Assembly: GCF_000009265.1 (NCBI RefSeq)
Contig: NC_008380.1
Span: 4,464,501-4,528,500, forward strand
Length of the DNA: 64,000 bases
DNA from: Rhizobium johnstonii 3841
Lineage (GTDB): Bacteria; Pseudomonadota; Alphaproteobacteria; Rhizobiales; Rhizobiaceae
Direction: 5' to 3'
Shown here: in pieces, positions 17,464 through 26,771 of the stretch
Numbering within the stretch: position 1 is the stretch's first letter
Layout: every line of letters begins with the position of its first letter
The notes under the pieces: model-generated
Database searches by the model: none
The model's input: only the letters and a program-made list of their open reading frames with translations
What the model was told of the DNA's origin: nothing
Made by a program: the position numbers and the translations under genes

Positions 17464-18354
17464 CTATCCCTCCTCCGATCGAACCGGCAGCGCCGACATC
17501 AGGATCGTCACCGTGCCGGCAAGAACCTCCCCCGGCGCAAGCGGCGCGAGCCCACCGAAATCAGGCAGATGGTGGCCGTTCGGCAGGTGGCTCATCGGCT
17601 CGAGGCAGAAGAAGTCGCTCCGGTTGACCGGCATATACAGCATGAAGCGATCGAGCGCACCGTCGGCTTCCAGCGCCGCCTGGATTCCAAGCTCCGGCCA
17701 GGCGATCGCAGCTCGCCCATTCCAACCCTCGAAGGCATTGTTCATCCATCTCTGCGGCAAAAGCTTTTCGGATCTGAAATCGAAATAGTCCGGCACAGGG
17801 CCAGGCATCTCCGGAAGATGGTCCGGCCGCTCACTCCAATAGCGATCGGCCGCAATCGTCAGTCGCGTCTTTGGCGTGCGCGCGAAGAAGGGATGTTGAC
17901 CGAGCCCGAAAGGAAGAGCCGCTTCCCCGCGGTTTTCCACGGAAAGCCTAAGCACCAGAGCATTGCCGGCGAGACGGATCTCCTGCCGGGTAAAATAGGC
18001 ATAGGGTGAAACACTGTCGGCGCTGCGGGAAAAGCAGAACTGCGCATGCTCCGGGCTGGAGTCTTCAAGTTGCCAGAGGCTGAGCCAGCCGTCGCCGTGC
18101 CGATAGAGCGGATCGGAAGTATTCGGCTGGAAGGCATAGTCGCGTCCGGCAAAGGACATGATATTGCCTTCCACGCGGTTGCCGAACGGCACCATCGCGA
18201 AATTCGCCATCGTTCCTTCAGGGCCGCCGGCCGCCACGAGAAAGGGCATGCCTCGATAGGTCGCGGCGGTGACGGCGGCACCCCGACGGCTGACCCGGAC
18301 GGCGAGATCGCCGTGCCTCAGTTCGATGTCATCGCCGGTTTGTCCCTGGTTCAT
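17464..18354 (-). CDS. Aldose 1-epimerase (mutarotase) family protein
   Basis: This 296-residue cytoplasmic protein of the galactose-mutarotase fold interconverts alpha and beta anomers, presenting the anomer that the sugar dehydrogenase uses. Family landmarks are FAMVPFGNRVEGN, HGDGWLSLW, a histidine in GLGQHPFF and the late acidic residue in FCLEPMSHLPNG. It overlaps the end of araH by four bases and precedes the sugar dehydrogenase gene by one base, so it is an internal member of the operon. The exact sugar is inferred. Confidence 0.8.
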   Translation of the reverse strand: MNQGQTGDDIELRHGDLAVRVSRRGAAVTAATYRGMPFLVAAGGPEGTMANFAMVPFGNRVEGNIMSFAGRDYAFQPNTSDPLYRHGDGWLSLWQLEDSSPEHAQFCFSRSADSVSPYAYFTRQEIRLAGNALVLRLSVENRGEAALPFGLGQHPFFARTPKTRLTIAADRYWSERPDHLPEMPGPVPDYFDFRSEKLLPQRWMNNAFEGWNGRAAIAWPELGIQAALEADGALDRFMLYMPVNRSDFFCLEPMSHLPNGHHLPDFGGLAPLAPGEVLAGTVTILMSALPVRSEEG

Positions 18355-19301
18355 CCGCGCCGTCCCGCAGCCGAAGACCTCAAATTGTCGAGCAACACTG
18401 CGATCAGCAGGATCAGCCCGCGTACCACATACTGATAGAACGCCTGGATATTCAAGAGGTTCATGACGTTTTCGGCGATGCCCATAATCAGCACACCGAC
18501 AATGACGCCGCTCATCGCCGCCCGGCCGCCGGCCAGCGAAACGCCGCCAAGAACGCAGGCCGAAATCACCGAAAGCTCAAGCCCTGTCGCCGCATTCGGC
18601 TGGCCGGAGGTGATGCGGGAGGCAAGCAGAATTCCGGCTATGCCGCAGACAAGCCCCTGCAGCGCAAAGATCCAGACTCGCATGTTGACGACATTGACAC
18701 CGGCAAGCCGCGAGGCCTCGGGATTGCCGCCGATCGCCAGGGTGTTCTTGCCGAAGACGGTGCGGTTGAGCACGAAACCGAAGAGGATGAAAAGGATCAG
18801 CATGATCCAGATCGGCGTCGGCACGGTGAGAAATCGCGACAGGGCAAGCTGGTAGAAGGCGGGATCGTTGATGCCGACGGCGCGGCCATCGGAAGCGATC
18901 AGCGCCAGCCCGCGCACGATCTGCATGGTCGCAAGCGTGGTGATCAGCGCATTGATGCGAAACCGCGCAATGACGATACCATTGACGAAACCGACGACGG
19001 CGCCGCAAAGCAGGGCGGCGAGCAGCCCGACGGGAATGGAGCCCGTCGCATTCGAGACCATCACCGCGATCATGCCGGAGAAGGCGACGATCGATCCAAC
19101 CGAAAGGTCGAAATCGCGCGACGCCAGGCAGAACATCATCGTGCAGGCAACGATGCCGATCGTGACGACCGATTGCAGCAGCCCCAGCATGTTTCGCTCG
19201 GTCAGGAAGTTCGGAACGAAGAGCGAGACGATCACGAAGGCGGCAGCAAAGATCACCACCAGCCCTTGTTCGCCGAGAAGGATTTTTTTCAACGAATTCA
19301 T
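18351..19301 (-). CDS. araH: L-arabinose/D-galactose-type ABC transporter permease (CUT2)
   Basis: This 316-residue inner-membrane permease belongs to the AraH/RbsC/XylH family. The start is the ATG at 19301 (MNSLKKILLGEQGLVVIF); a longer frame runs into araG and has no membrane character. About eight to ten hydrophobic segments are visible, with the family motifs DLSVGSIVAFSGM and GVSLAGGRAAMSG. It lies 17 bases after araG and overlaps the mutarotase gene by four bases. The AraF-like binding protein in the same operon gives the substrate prediction. Confidence 0.82.
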   Translation of the reverse strand: MNSLKKILLGEQGLVVIFAAAFVIVSLFVPNFLTERNMLGLLQSVVTIGIVACTMMFCLASRDFDLSVGSIVAFSGMIAVMVSNATGSIPVGLLAALLCGAVVGFVNGIVIARFRINALITTLATMQIVRGLALIASDGRAVGINDPAFYQLALSRFLTVPTPIWIMLILFILFGFVLNRTVFGKNTLAIGGNPEASRLAGVNVVNMRVWIFALQGLVCGIAGILLASRITSGQPNAATGLELSVISACVLGGVSLAGGRAAMSGVIVGVLIMGIAENVMNLLNIQAFYQYVVRGLILLIAVLLDNLRSSAAGRRG

Positions 19302-19318
19302 CGTCCGTATTCCTGGTT

Positions 19319-20827
19319 CTAAAGGGTGCCTGCGGCATTCTTGTCGGGAAGCGCTGCCGTCAGGATGCTGCGCTCGTCGAAATCCGGACGGGCGACGTTG
19401 GCCGCCACCCTGCCCTGGCACATCACCATGATGCGATCGGAGATGCCCATGACTTCGGGCAACTCGCTGGAGATCACCACGATCGCCATGCCGCCGGCCG
19501 CAAGCTCATAGAGAATTTCGTAGATTTCCGATTTCGCCCCGACATCGATGCCGCGCGTCGGCTCGTCGATGACCAGCACCTTGATCCCCTGCTCGGACAG
19601 CCAGCGGCCGAGAATGACCTTCTGCTGGTTGCCGCCCGATAGATTGATGATGTCCTGCTTGCGCGACGGTGTTCGCACCCGAAGCTTGGCGATGAACCGA
19701 TCTGCCAGCGCCGCCTCTTGTCTCGGGCTCAGAATGCCGAAGGGCGAAAAGTGCCGGCGTGACGAGATCGCGATATTTTCTTCGATCGATCGGCCCTGGA
19801 CGATGCCGTCGAACTTGCGGTCCTCGGGGCAAAGCACCATGCCGGCATTGATCGCCGCTTTCGGATTGTTCGGCGAAACGGCAACGCCGTCAATGGTCAC
19901 CTGGCCCTGATGCCTGGCATCGGCGCCATAAAGCAGCCGCGCCATCTCGCTACGGCCAGCGCCGATCAGGCCGAAGAAACCGAGGATTTCGCCCTGGCGG
20001 ACGGAAAAGCTGATCGGATGGCGCAGCCTCGGCCCCGACAGGCCGTTGACCTCCAGCCGAATGCCGCCGAGCGGACGTTCGCGCCAGCCCCAGACATTGC
20101 TGATCTCGCGTCCGACCATTTCCGAGATGATCTGTTCGCGCGTCGTTTCGGCGATCTGTGGATGGTGGGCGGCAAGCTTGCCGTCGCGCAGCACCGTCAG
20201 GCTGTCGCAAAGCCTGAAAATCTCGTCGAGACGATGCGAGACGTAGAGAATGACCGTTCCCTTCGCCTTCAGCCTGTCGATGAGCGAAAACAGGATTTCG
20301 CTTTCGCGCGAGGAAAGCGAGGAAGTCGGCTCGTCGAGCGCAATCACCCGTGCATCGAGCATGACGGCCTTGGCGATCTCGACCATCTGCCGTGCGCCGA
20401 TCGAAAGCGAGGCGACCTTGGCCGACGGATCGATATCGATGCCGATCTCTTCGAGCTTCGACCGCACCGTCTCGATCAGCGTCTTCGAATGGATGACGCC
20501 ACCCTTGGCCGGAAAGCGTCCGAGCCAGAGATTTTCGGCGACCGTCAACTCCGGAACGAGCTGCAGTTCCTGGTGGATGACGATGACGCCGGCATGGAAG
20601 GCGTCGCGGACGGATCCGTATTTCTGCTCCTCGCCGTCGATAAGGATGTTGCCGGCATCGGCGGCCTGATCGCCGGACAGTACGCGGATCAACGTCGATT
20701 TACCGGCGCCGTTTTCGCCCATCAGGCCGTGGACGGCGCCCTTCTCGACGGTGAAGGAAACATTCGCCAGCGCCTGCACACCGGGATAACCCTTGGAGAT
20801 ATTGCTGAATTCGAGGAAAGCCATCAT
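19319..20827 (-). CDS. araG: L-arabinose/D-galactose-type ABC transporter, tandem ATPase (CUT2)
   Basis: This 502-residue ATPase has two fused nucleotide-binding domains, the CUT2 pattern. The first has Walker A GENGAGKST (about 36-44) and a signature region near LSIGARQMVEIAKA. The second begins near residue 250 with the degenerate loop GLIGAGRSEMARLL and has the signature LSGGNQQKVILGRWL. Tandem ATGs at 20827 and 20824 follow a GGCGGAG site; the first was chosen. Upstream extension to 20929 overlaps araF and is not real. The gene sits between araF and araH. Confidence 0.84.
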   Translation of the reverse strand: MMAFLEFSNISKGYPGVQALANVSFTVEKGAVHGLMGENGAGKSTLIRVLSGDQAADAGNILIDGEEQKYGSVRDAFHAGVIVIHQELQLVPELTVAENLWLGRFPAKGGVIHSKTLIETVRSKLEEIGIDIDPSAKVASLSIGARQMVEIAKAVMLDARVIALDEPTSSLSSRESEILFSLIDRLKAKGTVILYVSHRLDEIFRLCDSLTVLRDGKLAAHHPQIAETTREQIISEMVGREISNVWGWRERPLGGIRLEVNGLSGPRLRHPISFSVRQGEILGFFGLIGAGRSEMARLLYGADARHQGQVTIDGVAVSPNNPKAAINAGMVLCPEDRKFDGIVQGRSIEENIAISSRRHFSPFGILSPRQEAALADRFIAKLRVRTPSRKQDIINLSGGNQQKVILGRWLSEQGIKVLVIDEPTRGIDVGAKSEIYEILYELAAGGMAIVVISSELPEVMGISDRIMVMCQGRVAANVARPDFDERSILTAALPDKNAAGTL

Positions 20828-20894
20828 CGCTCCGCCGAGAAAGACCCGGCGGCACGCTGAGCGGCCGCCGGACGATATCATCTTGGAAGGACGA

Positions 20895-21878
20895 TCACTC
20901 GATGCCAAGATCCTTGCGGACCTTTTCATAATCGTCGCGCAGCGCTAGGGAACCCGAGGTCAGCGTCAGCTTTTCCGGCTCCTTGTCGTTGGCGATCCAG
21001 TCATACATGTTGAGCGCAGTCTCATAGCCGTGACGCTTCGGCGAGATGATGACGGTGCCGAAGAAGCCCGTCGCCGCCGGCTTCTTGAACTCGTTGATCG
21101 CCGATTCCGCACCGCCGATGCCGACACCGATCACGTTGGCCGCCGGAATGCCGACGGATTCGGAAGCACGGACGGCGCCGAGGACGGCTTCGTCGTTGAG
21201 GCCGAAGGCGACCCAGTATTTCACGTCGGCATGTTTGTTGAGAACGGTGGTTGCCGCGTTGAGCGCCGCTTCCGTATCCGTCTTCGCCTGTGGCGCATCA
21301 TAGATGTTTTCGGCCGGGAAGCCGGCGGACTTCAGCACCGAGATCGCACCTTCGACGCGGTCGACGGCGGTCGGCAGCTGGTCATAGGAGACCCGCACGG
21401 CGCCGACATTCTTCATGTCCCAGCCGCGCTTCTTGATTTCGTCGACGATTGCCTGGCCGACGGTCTCGCCGATCTTGGTGGCTGAAATGCCCATATGCGG
21501 CACGTCTTCCAGCGGCTTGCCGTCGGCGCTGACGAGGCGGTCGTCGACCGTCATCAGCTTCAACTGGTTGGCTTCGGCCTTAGCGACGATGCCGGGGCCG
21601 AGCTTGACGTCCGGCGTGCAGATGATGAAGCCCTGCGCACCCTGGGCACCGAGATTATCGATCGCCGACTGGACCTTCTCGCCGTCTTCGGCGCCGATCT
21701 TGACGACGGTGAAGCCTTTTTCCTTGGCGGCCTGGCCGGCGAATTTCCATTCGTCCTGGAACCAAGGCTCCTCGGGCTGCTTGACGATGAACCCTATCTT
21801 GACGTCCGCGGAAAATGCCGAGCCGGCCGCCAGAATGGCGAAAGTGCCAGCCAGAATGGCTGCTTTGAACAAGCGCAT
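20895..21878 (-). CDS. araF: Periplasmic L-arabinose/D-galactose-binding protein
   Basis: This 327-residue solute-binding protein starts at the ATG 21878 after a GGGAGAGAG site and has a Sec signal peptide (MRLFKAAILAGTFAILAAGSAFS). The mature start VKIGFIVKQPEEPWFQDEW is very close to what I recall of E. coli AraF, as are GFIICTPDVKLGPGIVAKA and the late IGVGIGG. AraF proteins bind L-arabinose and also D-galactose. It is the first gene of the araFGH-mutarotase-dehydrogenase run, divergent from the GntR regulator. Confidence 0.85.
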   Translation of the reverse strand: MRLFKAAILAGTFAILAAGSAFSADVKIGFIVKQPEEPWFQDEWKFAGQAAKEKGFTVVKIGAEDGEKVQSAIDNLGAQGAQGFIICTPDVKLGPGIVAKAEANQLKLMTVDDRLVSADGKPLEDVPHMGISATKIGETVGQAIVDEIKKRGWDMKNVGAVRVSYDQLPTAVDRVEGAISVLKSAGFPAENIYDAPQAKTDTEAALNAATTVLNKHADVKYWVAFGLNDEAVLGAVRASESVGIPAANVIGVGIGGAESAINEFKKPAATGFFGTVIISPKRHGYETALNMYDWIANDKEPEKLTLTSGSLALRDDYEKVRKDLGIE

Positions 21879-21938
21879 GTCTCTCTCCCTAACTTTCAAA
21901 AACCGAGCAGCTGCCTCCCAGGCAACGTCCATTGAATT

Positions 21939-21980
21939 ATGATAAATCATCATACCAGTCAATTGCCAATGTATGATGAT
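21939..21980. promoter_or_regulatory. Probable GntR operator between araF and the regulator
   Basis: ATCATCATAC (21946-21955) and GTATGATGAT (21971-21980) are perfect inverted copies 15 bases apart. A compact ATGAT-AA-ATCAT dyad overlaps the left arm (21940-21951). TATGAT-nn-ATCATA-like sites suit FCD-type GntR regulators. The region is the divergent promoter of araF and the GntR gene. Confidence 0.6.
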
Positions 21981-22090
21981 TGGAATAATAGGATTATTGA
22001 CGAGGTGGCGGGAGGAAGCGTCGCAAAGCGGATCGAATTCGGATAATCAGGTTCGGTTGCCTAGCACGCGAGACAGAGCGGAGAGGTGAG

Positions 22091-22846
22091 TTGGAAACAA
22101 TCGAGCGACAGAGCGGGGCCGCAAGCCGCCGCATCGAGCGCCGCCCACGCGTACGCCGCAACGTCACGGCGGCAATCGCTCAGGATATCTGTGCGGACCG
22201 CTATCCTGCGGGCTCGCCGCTGCCGCGCGAAAACGATCTCTGCGAACTCTACGGCGTCAGCCGCACCGTCATTCGCGAATCGTTGAAAGTGCTGGAATCC
22301 AAGGGCCTTGTCCGTGGCAAGCCGCGCATCGGAACCACGGTCTGCGACAAGGATGACTGGAATATCCTCGACGCCGACGTGCTTGAATGGATGGGTCCCT
22401 ATATCAAGGATTTCGACCTGCTCGGCTGCATTCTCGAAGCCCGCCGCACCATCGAGCCGGCAGCCGCCGAATATGCCGCCGAGCGCGCCAGCGCCCAGGA
22501 GATCGCCGATCTCGACAATGCCTGGCGGCAGATGCGCGACAGCGCCCGCGACCCGGAAAGCTTCACCGATGCCGACGTCATGTTCCACACGGTGCTGCTC
22601 ACCGCCAGCCACAATCAGGTCTTCCGCCGCCTGTCGAGCGCCATTCACGCGGCACTGAAATATGCGCTGCACGCCTCCAATATCGGCGTCGAGAACCGCG
22701 AGGATGCGGTACTCGTTCACGGCCAGCTGGTCGAGGCCCTGCGCATGCGCGACAAGGCTGGCGCCCGCGAATGCGCCAACCGCATGCTCGATCTAGCGGT
22801 GCGCGATCTTGCCGCCGCCGAAAAAGCGATCGGCAGAACGAAATGA
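22091..22846 (+). CDS. GntR-family (FadR/FCD subfamily) regulator of the galactose/arabinose module
   Basis: This 251-residue regulator has an N-terminal winged helix (residues about 24-92, LPRENDLCELYGVSRTVIRE) and an all-helical FCD effector domain with metal-binding-type residues (ARRTIEP, DVMFHTVL, VHGQLVEAL). It probably senses galactonate or a related sugar acid, like DgoR, since it is followed by dgoD after 66 bases. The start is a TTG at 22091 behind GAGAGGTGAG; no in-frame ATG exists before the DNA-binding domain, so a non-ATG start is required. It is divergent from araF. Confidence 0.78.
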   Translation: METIERQSGAASRRIERRPRVRRNVTAAIAQDICADRYPAGSPLPRENDLCELYGVSRTVIRESLKVLESKGLVRGKPRIGTTVCDKDDWNILDADVLEWMGPYIKDFDLLGCILEARRTIEPAAAEYAAERASAQEIADLDNAWRQMRDSARDPESFTDADVMFHTVLLTASHNQVFRRLSSAIHAALKYALHASNIGVENREDAVLVHGQLVEALRMRDKAGARECANRMLDLAVRDLAAAEKAIGRTK

Positions 22847-22912
22847 CCGATCACGACAAATCTGCGGACGCGCCGCCGATCGCAAACCCGGGAAGAGACT
22901 GAAAGAACAGCG

Positions 22913-24061
22913 ATGAAGATCACCAAACTCACCACCTATATCGTCCCCCCGCGCTGGCTGTTTTTGAAGGTCGAGACCGACGAGGGCATCGTCGGCTGGG
23001 GCGAACCGGTCGTCGAAGGCCGTGCGCTCACCGTTCAGGCCGCCGTCCATGAGCTGGAAGACTACCTGATCGGCAAGGATCCCTTCCTGATCGAAGACCA
23101 CTGGACCGTGATGTATCGCGGCGGCTTCTATCGCGGCGGCGCCGTCCACATGAGCGCGATCTCGGGCATCGACCAGGCGCTGTGGGATATCAAGGGCAAA
23201 GCGCTCGGCCAGCCGATCCATTCCCTGCTCGGCGGCCAGCTCCGTGATCGCATCAAGGTCTATTCCTGGATCGGCGGCGATCGTCCCTCGGATGTCGCCA
23301 ACAATGCCAAGGAAGTGGTTGCCCGCGGCTTCAAGGCGATCAAGCTCAATGGCTGCGAGGAAATGCAGATCGTTGACACCAACGAAAAGGTGGAAAAGGC
23401 GGTCGAGACCATCGCCGCCATCCGCGAGGCGATCGGCCCACATATTGGCATCGGCGTCGATTTCCACGGCCGCGTGCACAAGCCGATGGCGAAGGTTCTC
23501 GCCAAGGAGCTCGATCCCTACAAGCTGATGTTCATCGAAGAGCCGGTGCTTTCCGAAAACAAGGAAGCGCTGCGCGATATCGTCAACCACACCTCTACGC
23601 CGATCGCGCTCGGTGAACGCCTCTTTTCGCGCTGGGACTTCAAGCAGGTCCTTTCGGACGGCTACGTCGACATCATCCAGCCGGACCTCTCCCATGCCGG
23701 CGGCATCACCGAATGCCGCAAGATCGCAGCGATGGCCGAAGCCTACGACGTGGCACTGGCGCCGCATTGCCCACTAGGCCCGATCGCGCTTGCCGCCTGC
23801 CTGCAGGTCGATGCCGTCAGCTACAATGCCTTCATCCAGGAACAGAGCCTCGGCATCCATTACAACAAGGGCAACGACATCCTCGACTACATCTCCAACA
23901 AGGAGGTGTTCCAGTATGCCGATGGTTTCGTCTCGATCCCGCAGGGTCCAGGGCTCGGCATCGAGGTCGACGAGGCCTATGTCATCGAACGCGCCAAGGA
24001 GGGCCATCGTTGGCGCAACCCGATCTGGCGACATGCCGACGGCAGCTTCGCCGAGTGGTGA
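22913..24061 (+). CDS. dgoD: D-galactonate dehydratase
   Basis: This 382-residue enolase-superfamily enzyme dehydrates D-galactonate to 2-keto-3-deoxygalactonate, the second committed step of the De Ley-Doudoroff pathway. Its length and sequence closely match E. coli DgoD as I remember it. Metal ligands are visible as D183 in VDFHGR, the glutamate of IEEPV and the glutamate of ALGERLF; catalytic histidines are in VDFHG and APHCPLGP. The C-terminus WRHADGSFAEW is also typical. It follows the GntR gene on the same strand, and the divergent operon supplies transport and the first oxidation. KDGal kinase and aldolase genes (dgoK, dgoA) are not in the window. Confidence 0.92.
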   Translation: MKITKLTTYIVPPRWLFLKVETDEGIVGWGEPVVEGRALTVQAAVHELEDYLIGKDPFLIEDHWTVMYRGGFYRGGAVHMSAISGIDQALWDIKGKALGQPIHSLLGGQLRDRIKVYSWIGGDRPSDVANNAKEVVARGFKAIKLNGCEEMQIVDTNEKVEKAVETIAAIREAIGPHIGIGVDFHGRVHKPMAKVLAKELDPYKLMFIEEPVLSENKEALRDIVNHTSTPIALGERLFSRWDFKQVLSDGYVDIIQPDLSHAGGITECRKIAAMAEAYDVALAPHCPLGPIALAACLQVDAVSYNAFIQEQSLGIHYNKGNDILDYISNKEVFQYADGFVSIPQGPGLGIEVDEAYVIERAKEGHRWRNPIWRHADGSFAEW

Positions 24062-24065
24062 GAGC

Positions 24066-24112
24066 GCATAACCCCGAAAATCGGAACCGATTTTCGGAAA
24101 GGATTGTGCGCA
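24066..24112. repeat. Intergenic palindrome with CCGAAAATCGG core
   Basis: CCGAAAATCGG (24074-24084) and CCGATTTTCGG (24087-24097) are perfect inverted copies two bases apart, flanked by GCGCA and TGCGC outer arms. It shares the CCGAAAA/TTTTCGG core with the 16505-16552 element and appears to be a dispersed rhizobial repeat. Confidence 0.6.
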
Positions 24113-24125
24113 ATTCAAAGTGATA

Positions 24126-24148
24126 GGGTCGCGCAAGCGGCCCTTTTT
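24126..24148 (+). terminator. Rho-independent terminator of dgoD
   Basis: A 7-bp stem with one G-U pair (GGGTCGC 24126-24132, loop GCAA, GCGGCCC 24137-24143) is followed by TTTTT at 24144-24148, downstream of dgoD. Confidence 0.75.
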
Positions 24149-24214
24149 CATTCACCGTGTCGGATATCGGGGATCTCGTCCGTCATACTGGAAACTCAAA
24201 GAGGAGATTTCAGG

Positions 24215-24610
24215 ATGGCCAGAGCAATCGCAATCATCGTCGCCCGCATCATCTTCAGCTTCGTCTTCTTCATGGCCGCCGGCTTCAAGTTCGCCGATAT
24301 CGGCGCAACAGCAGGCTATATAACCGCGGCAGGCTTTCCGATGGCGACATTCCTTACCTGGATCGCCGCCTTTTTCGAGATCGCGCTGGCGCTCGCTTTC
24401 ATATCAGGAGCCTTCTTCACCGAGGCCAGCCTGCTTGCAGCCATCTATGTGATCTTCCTCGCTTTCGCCTTCCACGGTCCGTCCCATTGGCAACAGAACC
24501 AGGCCGAATTCGGCTTCTTCGTCGATCACTTTACCTTCCTCGCCGGTCTGCTCTTTGCCGCCGTCCACGGACCGGAGAGATGGGCGTTGAAGCAAACGCT
24601 TCTAAGATAA
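24215..24610 (+). CDS. DoxX-family membrane protein
   Basis: This 131-residue protein has four hydrophobic segments, the size and layout of the DoxX family of small membrane proteins, often linked to redox stress or quinone chemistry but without a settled biochemical role. The segments are at about residues 5-25, 42-62, 68-88 and 100-120. The ATG at 24215 follows GAGGAGATTTCAGG; longer in-frame starts run through the dgoD terminator and are rejected. The SDR gene 24692-25471 follows 81 bases later and may be cotranscribed. Confidence 0.75.
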   Translation: MARAIAIIVARIIFSFVFFMAAGFKFADIGATAGYITAAGFPMATFLTWIAAFFEIALALAFISGAFFTEASLLAAIYVIFLAFAFHGPSHWQQNQAEFGFFVDHFTFLAGLLFAAVHGPERWALKQTLLR

Positions 24611-24691
24611 CCGCGACGACCCGCCGCCTCCGGAACCAACTGCCGCGCCGAACAGTTGGCATGTCGGCAAAACGGCAAGGAGATCCCGCCC

Positions 24692-25471
24692 ATGGAGCTG
24701 AAGGGAAAGATCGCATTGGTAACAGGCGCCGGTTCGGGCATCGGCAAAGCGGCCGCGTTGCGGCTCGCTGCCGAGGGTGCAAGGGTCGCAGCATTGAGCC
24801 GCACCGCCGACGAGGTCGAAAAGACCTGCGCCGAGATCAAGGCCGCCGGCGGAGAGTCGATCGCGCTGACGGCAGATACCAGCGACGAAGCTCAAATGCG
24901 AAGCGTCGTCGCGAAGCTGACCGACACCTTCGGCGGCCTCGACATCGTTGTCGCCAATGCTGGGATCAACGGCGTCTGGGCGCCGATCGACGATCTGAAG
25001 CCGGAAGAATGGGACAAGACCATCGCCGTCAATCTGCGCGGCACCTATCTCACCCTGCATCTGACGGTTCCGCATCTGAAGCGCCATGGCGGTTCGATCA
25101 TCGTCGTCTCCTCGATCAACGGCACCCGCACCTTCACCACGCCGGGCGCCACCGCCTACACCGCAACCAAGGCGGGCCAGGTCGCCATGGTCCAGCAACT
25201 CGCCCTCGAACTCGGTCGACACGGCATCCGCGTCAATGCCGTCTGCCCCGGCGAGATCGAGACCAATATCGGCGCCAATACCGACAGCCGCCATCCCGAG
25301 GAGACGGAGGTTCCGGTCATCTGGCCGCAAGGGGATATCCCGATTGCCGCCGGCAAGGCAGGCAAGAGCGAGGATGTCGCCGAAACCATCCTTTTCCTCG
25401 CATCCGAGCGCGCCCGACATATCACTGGTACGCCGATCTGGATCGACGGCGGCCAGGGCCTGTTGCGATAG
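24692..25471 (+). CDS. SDR-family oxidoreductase
   Basis: This 259-residue short-chain dehydrogenase has Rossmann motif TGAGSGIG, NAG in VVANAGING, and catalytic S-Y-K in VVSSING and YTATKAG. The C-terminal segment GTPIWIDGGQGLLR is typical of classical SDRs. The start ATG at 24692 follows AAGGAGATCCC. The substrate is not evident. It follows the DoxX gene and converges with the adenylate cyclase gene 17 bases beyond its stop codon. Confidence 0.82.
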   Translation: MELKGKIALVTGAGSGIGKAAALRLAAEGARVAALSRTADEVEKTCAEIKAAGGESIALTADTSDEAQMRSVVAKLTDTFGGLDIVVANAGINGVWAPIDDLKPEEWDKTIAVNLRGTYLTLHLTVPHLKRHGGSIIVVSSINGTRTFTTPGATAYTATKAGQVAMVQQLALELGRHGIRVNAVCPGEIETNIGANTDSRHPEETEVPVIWPQGDIPIAAGKAGKSEDVAETILFLASERARHITGTPIWIDGGQGLLR

Positions 25472-25488
25472 CCCTTGCGGTCGGGAAC

Positions 25489-26706
25489 TCAGCCGTTCAG
25501 CCGGGCGCTTTCGAGCGTATAAAGCTGCTGGGCACGCTGCACGCCGCGCAACGCATAGCGCCCGACGCAGGCGAGTGCGGTACGCGCCTGCTCTGGTATC
25601 GCCGCGGCGAAATCGGAAGAGATCAACAGGTTGAGATCGACGGAACGACACATCGAGGCGATCCGGCTGACCTCGTTGACGGCAGGTCCGATGACGGTGA
25701 AGTCCAACCGATCCTGGCTCCCGATATTGCCGTAGAAGACATCGCCGATATGCAGGCCGATATAGACATCGGTCGTCGCCCGACCGTCGGCCGCACGCGC
25801 GGCATTCAGCGTGGTCAGCTTTTCCCGCAGCAACGCTTCGGCGCTCAGCGCCGCACGACATGTCTCCGCCGGCACCTCGCCCTTGAAGATGGCGAGCACA
25901 CCGTCGCCGATCAGCTTCAGCACGTTGCCGCCGGACTCGTGGATCGCTGTGATCACCGCCTCGCTATAGTCGTTGAGCAGCGGAATGATCTCCTCCGGCG
26001 GCACGCTGTCGGAGATCTTGGTGTAGTTCAGCAGATCGGAAAACCAGAGTGCCGCGGAAATCCGCTCTGATTTGCCGCGGCTGATCTTGCCTTCCATCAC
26101 CTGGCGCGCGGCGTCCTCGCCGAGATAGACCTCGGCGATGGTGCGGGCGATACGCCCGAGCGCGATGCATTTGATCGCCAGCCCCAGCACCGGCACCAGC
26201 TTGCGCAGGATGGCGAGGTCGTGATCGGAAAAGCCCTCAGGATGTTTCGTCGCGAAATGCGAGAAGAAGCAATCCATCTCGCCGATCGTGCCGGCCTCGG
26301 AAAAACGATGCATCATCGCCACGAAATCCGTGTGACCGGCTTCGGCGATCGTATCGAGCAAGGAGAAATCGATCGGATCGCCGAAGCCGAGACGCCGACG
26401 TATCTCCCGTTCGTTGCGAGACCAAAGATGAAAGAAGGCCGAACGCTGCCAGTTCGACGCCGCCTCCCCCGAGATCGTCGGACCATATTCGAATTCGGTC
26501 TGGATTTCCTCGACGCTGTCCCAGCGGAAGGCGCGGCCCTCATGCACCGGATGCAGCGTATCCATCAGCGCCAGACCGCGGTCGAGCGGCAGGCCGGCAT
26601 CCCGGCAGGCCGAGCAGAAACCGGTCATCAACTCGGCTTCCGAAGCGCCCTTCAGTCCCTGCTCCGTGATCCAGGCTGCAATCGTGCTGACGTCGCTGTA
26701 ATCCAT
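25489..26706 (-). CDS. Class III adenylate/guanylate cyclase
   Basis: This 405-residue cyclase has an uncharacterised N-terminal sensor-like region (residues about 1-200) with the rhizobial TLHP...RAFRW-type motif. The C-terminal class III catalytic domain has metal aspartates in ALWFSDLLNYT and KLIGDGVLAIF, a base-selecting Lys/Asp pair in VLKLIGDG and RLDFTVIGPAVNEVSR, and the N-x3-R transition-state motif in the last segment. These residues predict cAMP synthesis. The ATG at 26706 has a GAAGGTGAG site; a longer frame to 26775 overlaps the LacI gene. A paralogue with the same layout is at 48624-49847. No membrane segment is obvious. Confidence 0.85.
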   Translation of the reverse strand: MDYSDVSTIAAWITEQGLKGASEAELMTGFCSACRDAGLPLDRGLALMDTLHPVHEGRAFRWDSVEEIQTEFEYGPTISGEAASNWQRSAFFHLWSRNEREIRRRLGFGDPIDFSLLDTIAEAGHTDFVAMMHRFSEAGTIGEMDCFFSHFATKHPEGFSDHDLAILRKLVPVLGLAIKCIALGRIARTIAEVYLGEDAARQVMEGKISRGKSERISAALWFSDLLNYTKISDSVPPEEIIPLLNDYSEAVITAIHESGGNVLKLIGDGVLAIFKGEVPAETCRAALSAEALLREKLTTLNAARAADGRATTDVYIGLHIGDVFYGNIGSQDRLDFTVIGPAVNEVSRIASMCRSVDLNLLISSDFAAAIPEQARTALACVGRYALRGVQRAQQLYTLESARLNG

Positions 26707-26771
26707 GCCGCTCACCTTCACTCGTGTCAAAGCTGTAGCCCGAATTCGGCATCGAAGGAAAGTCAATTGGC

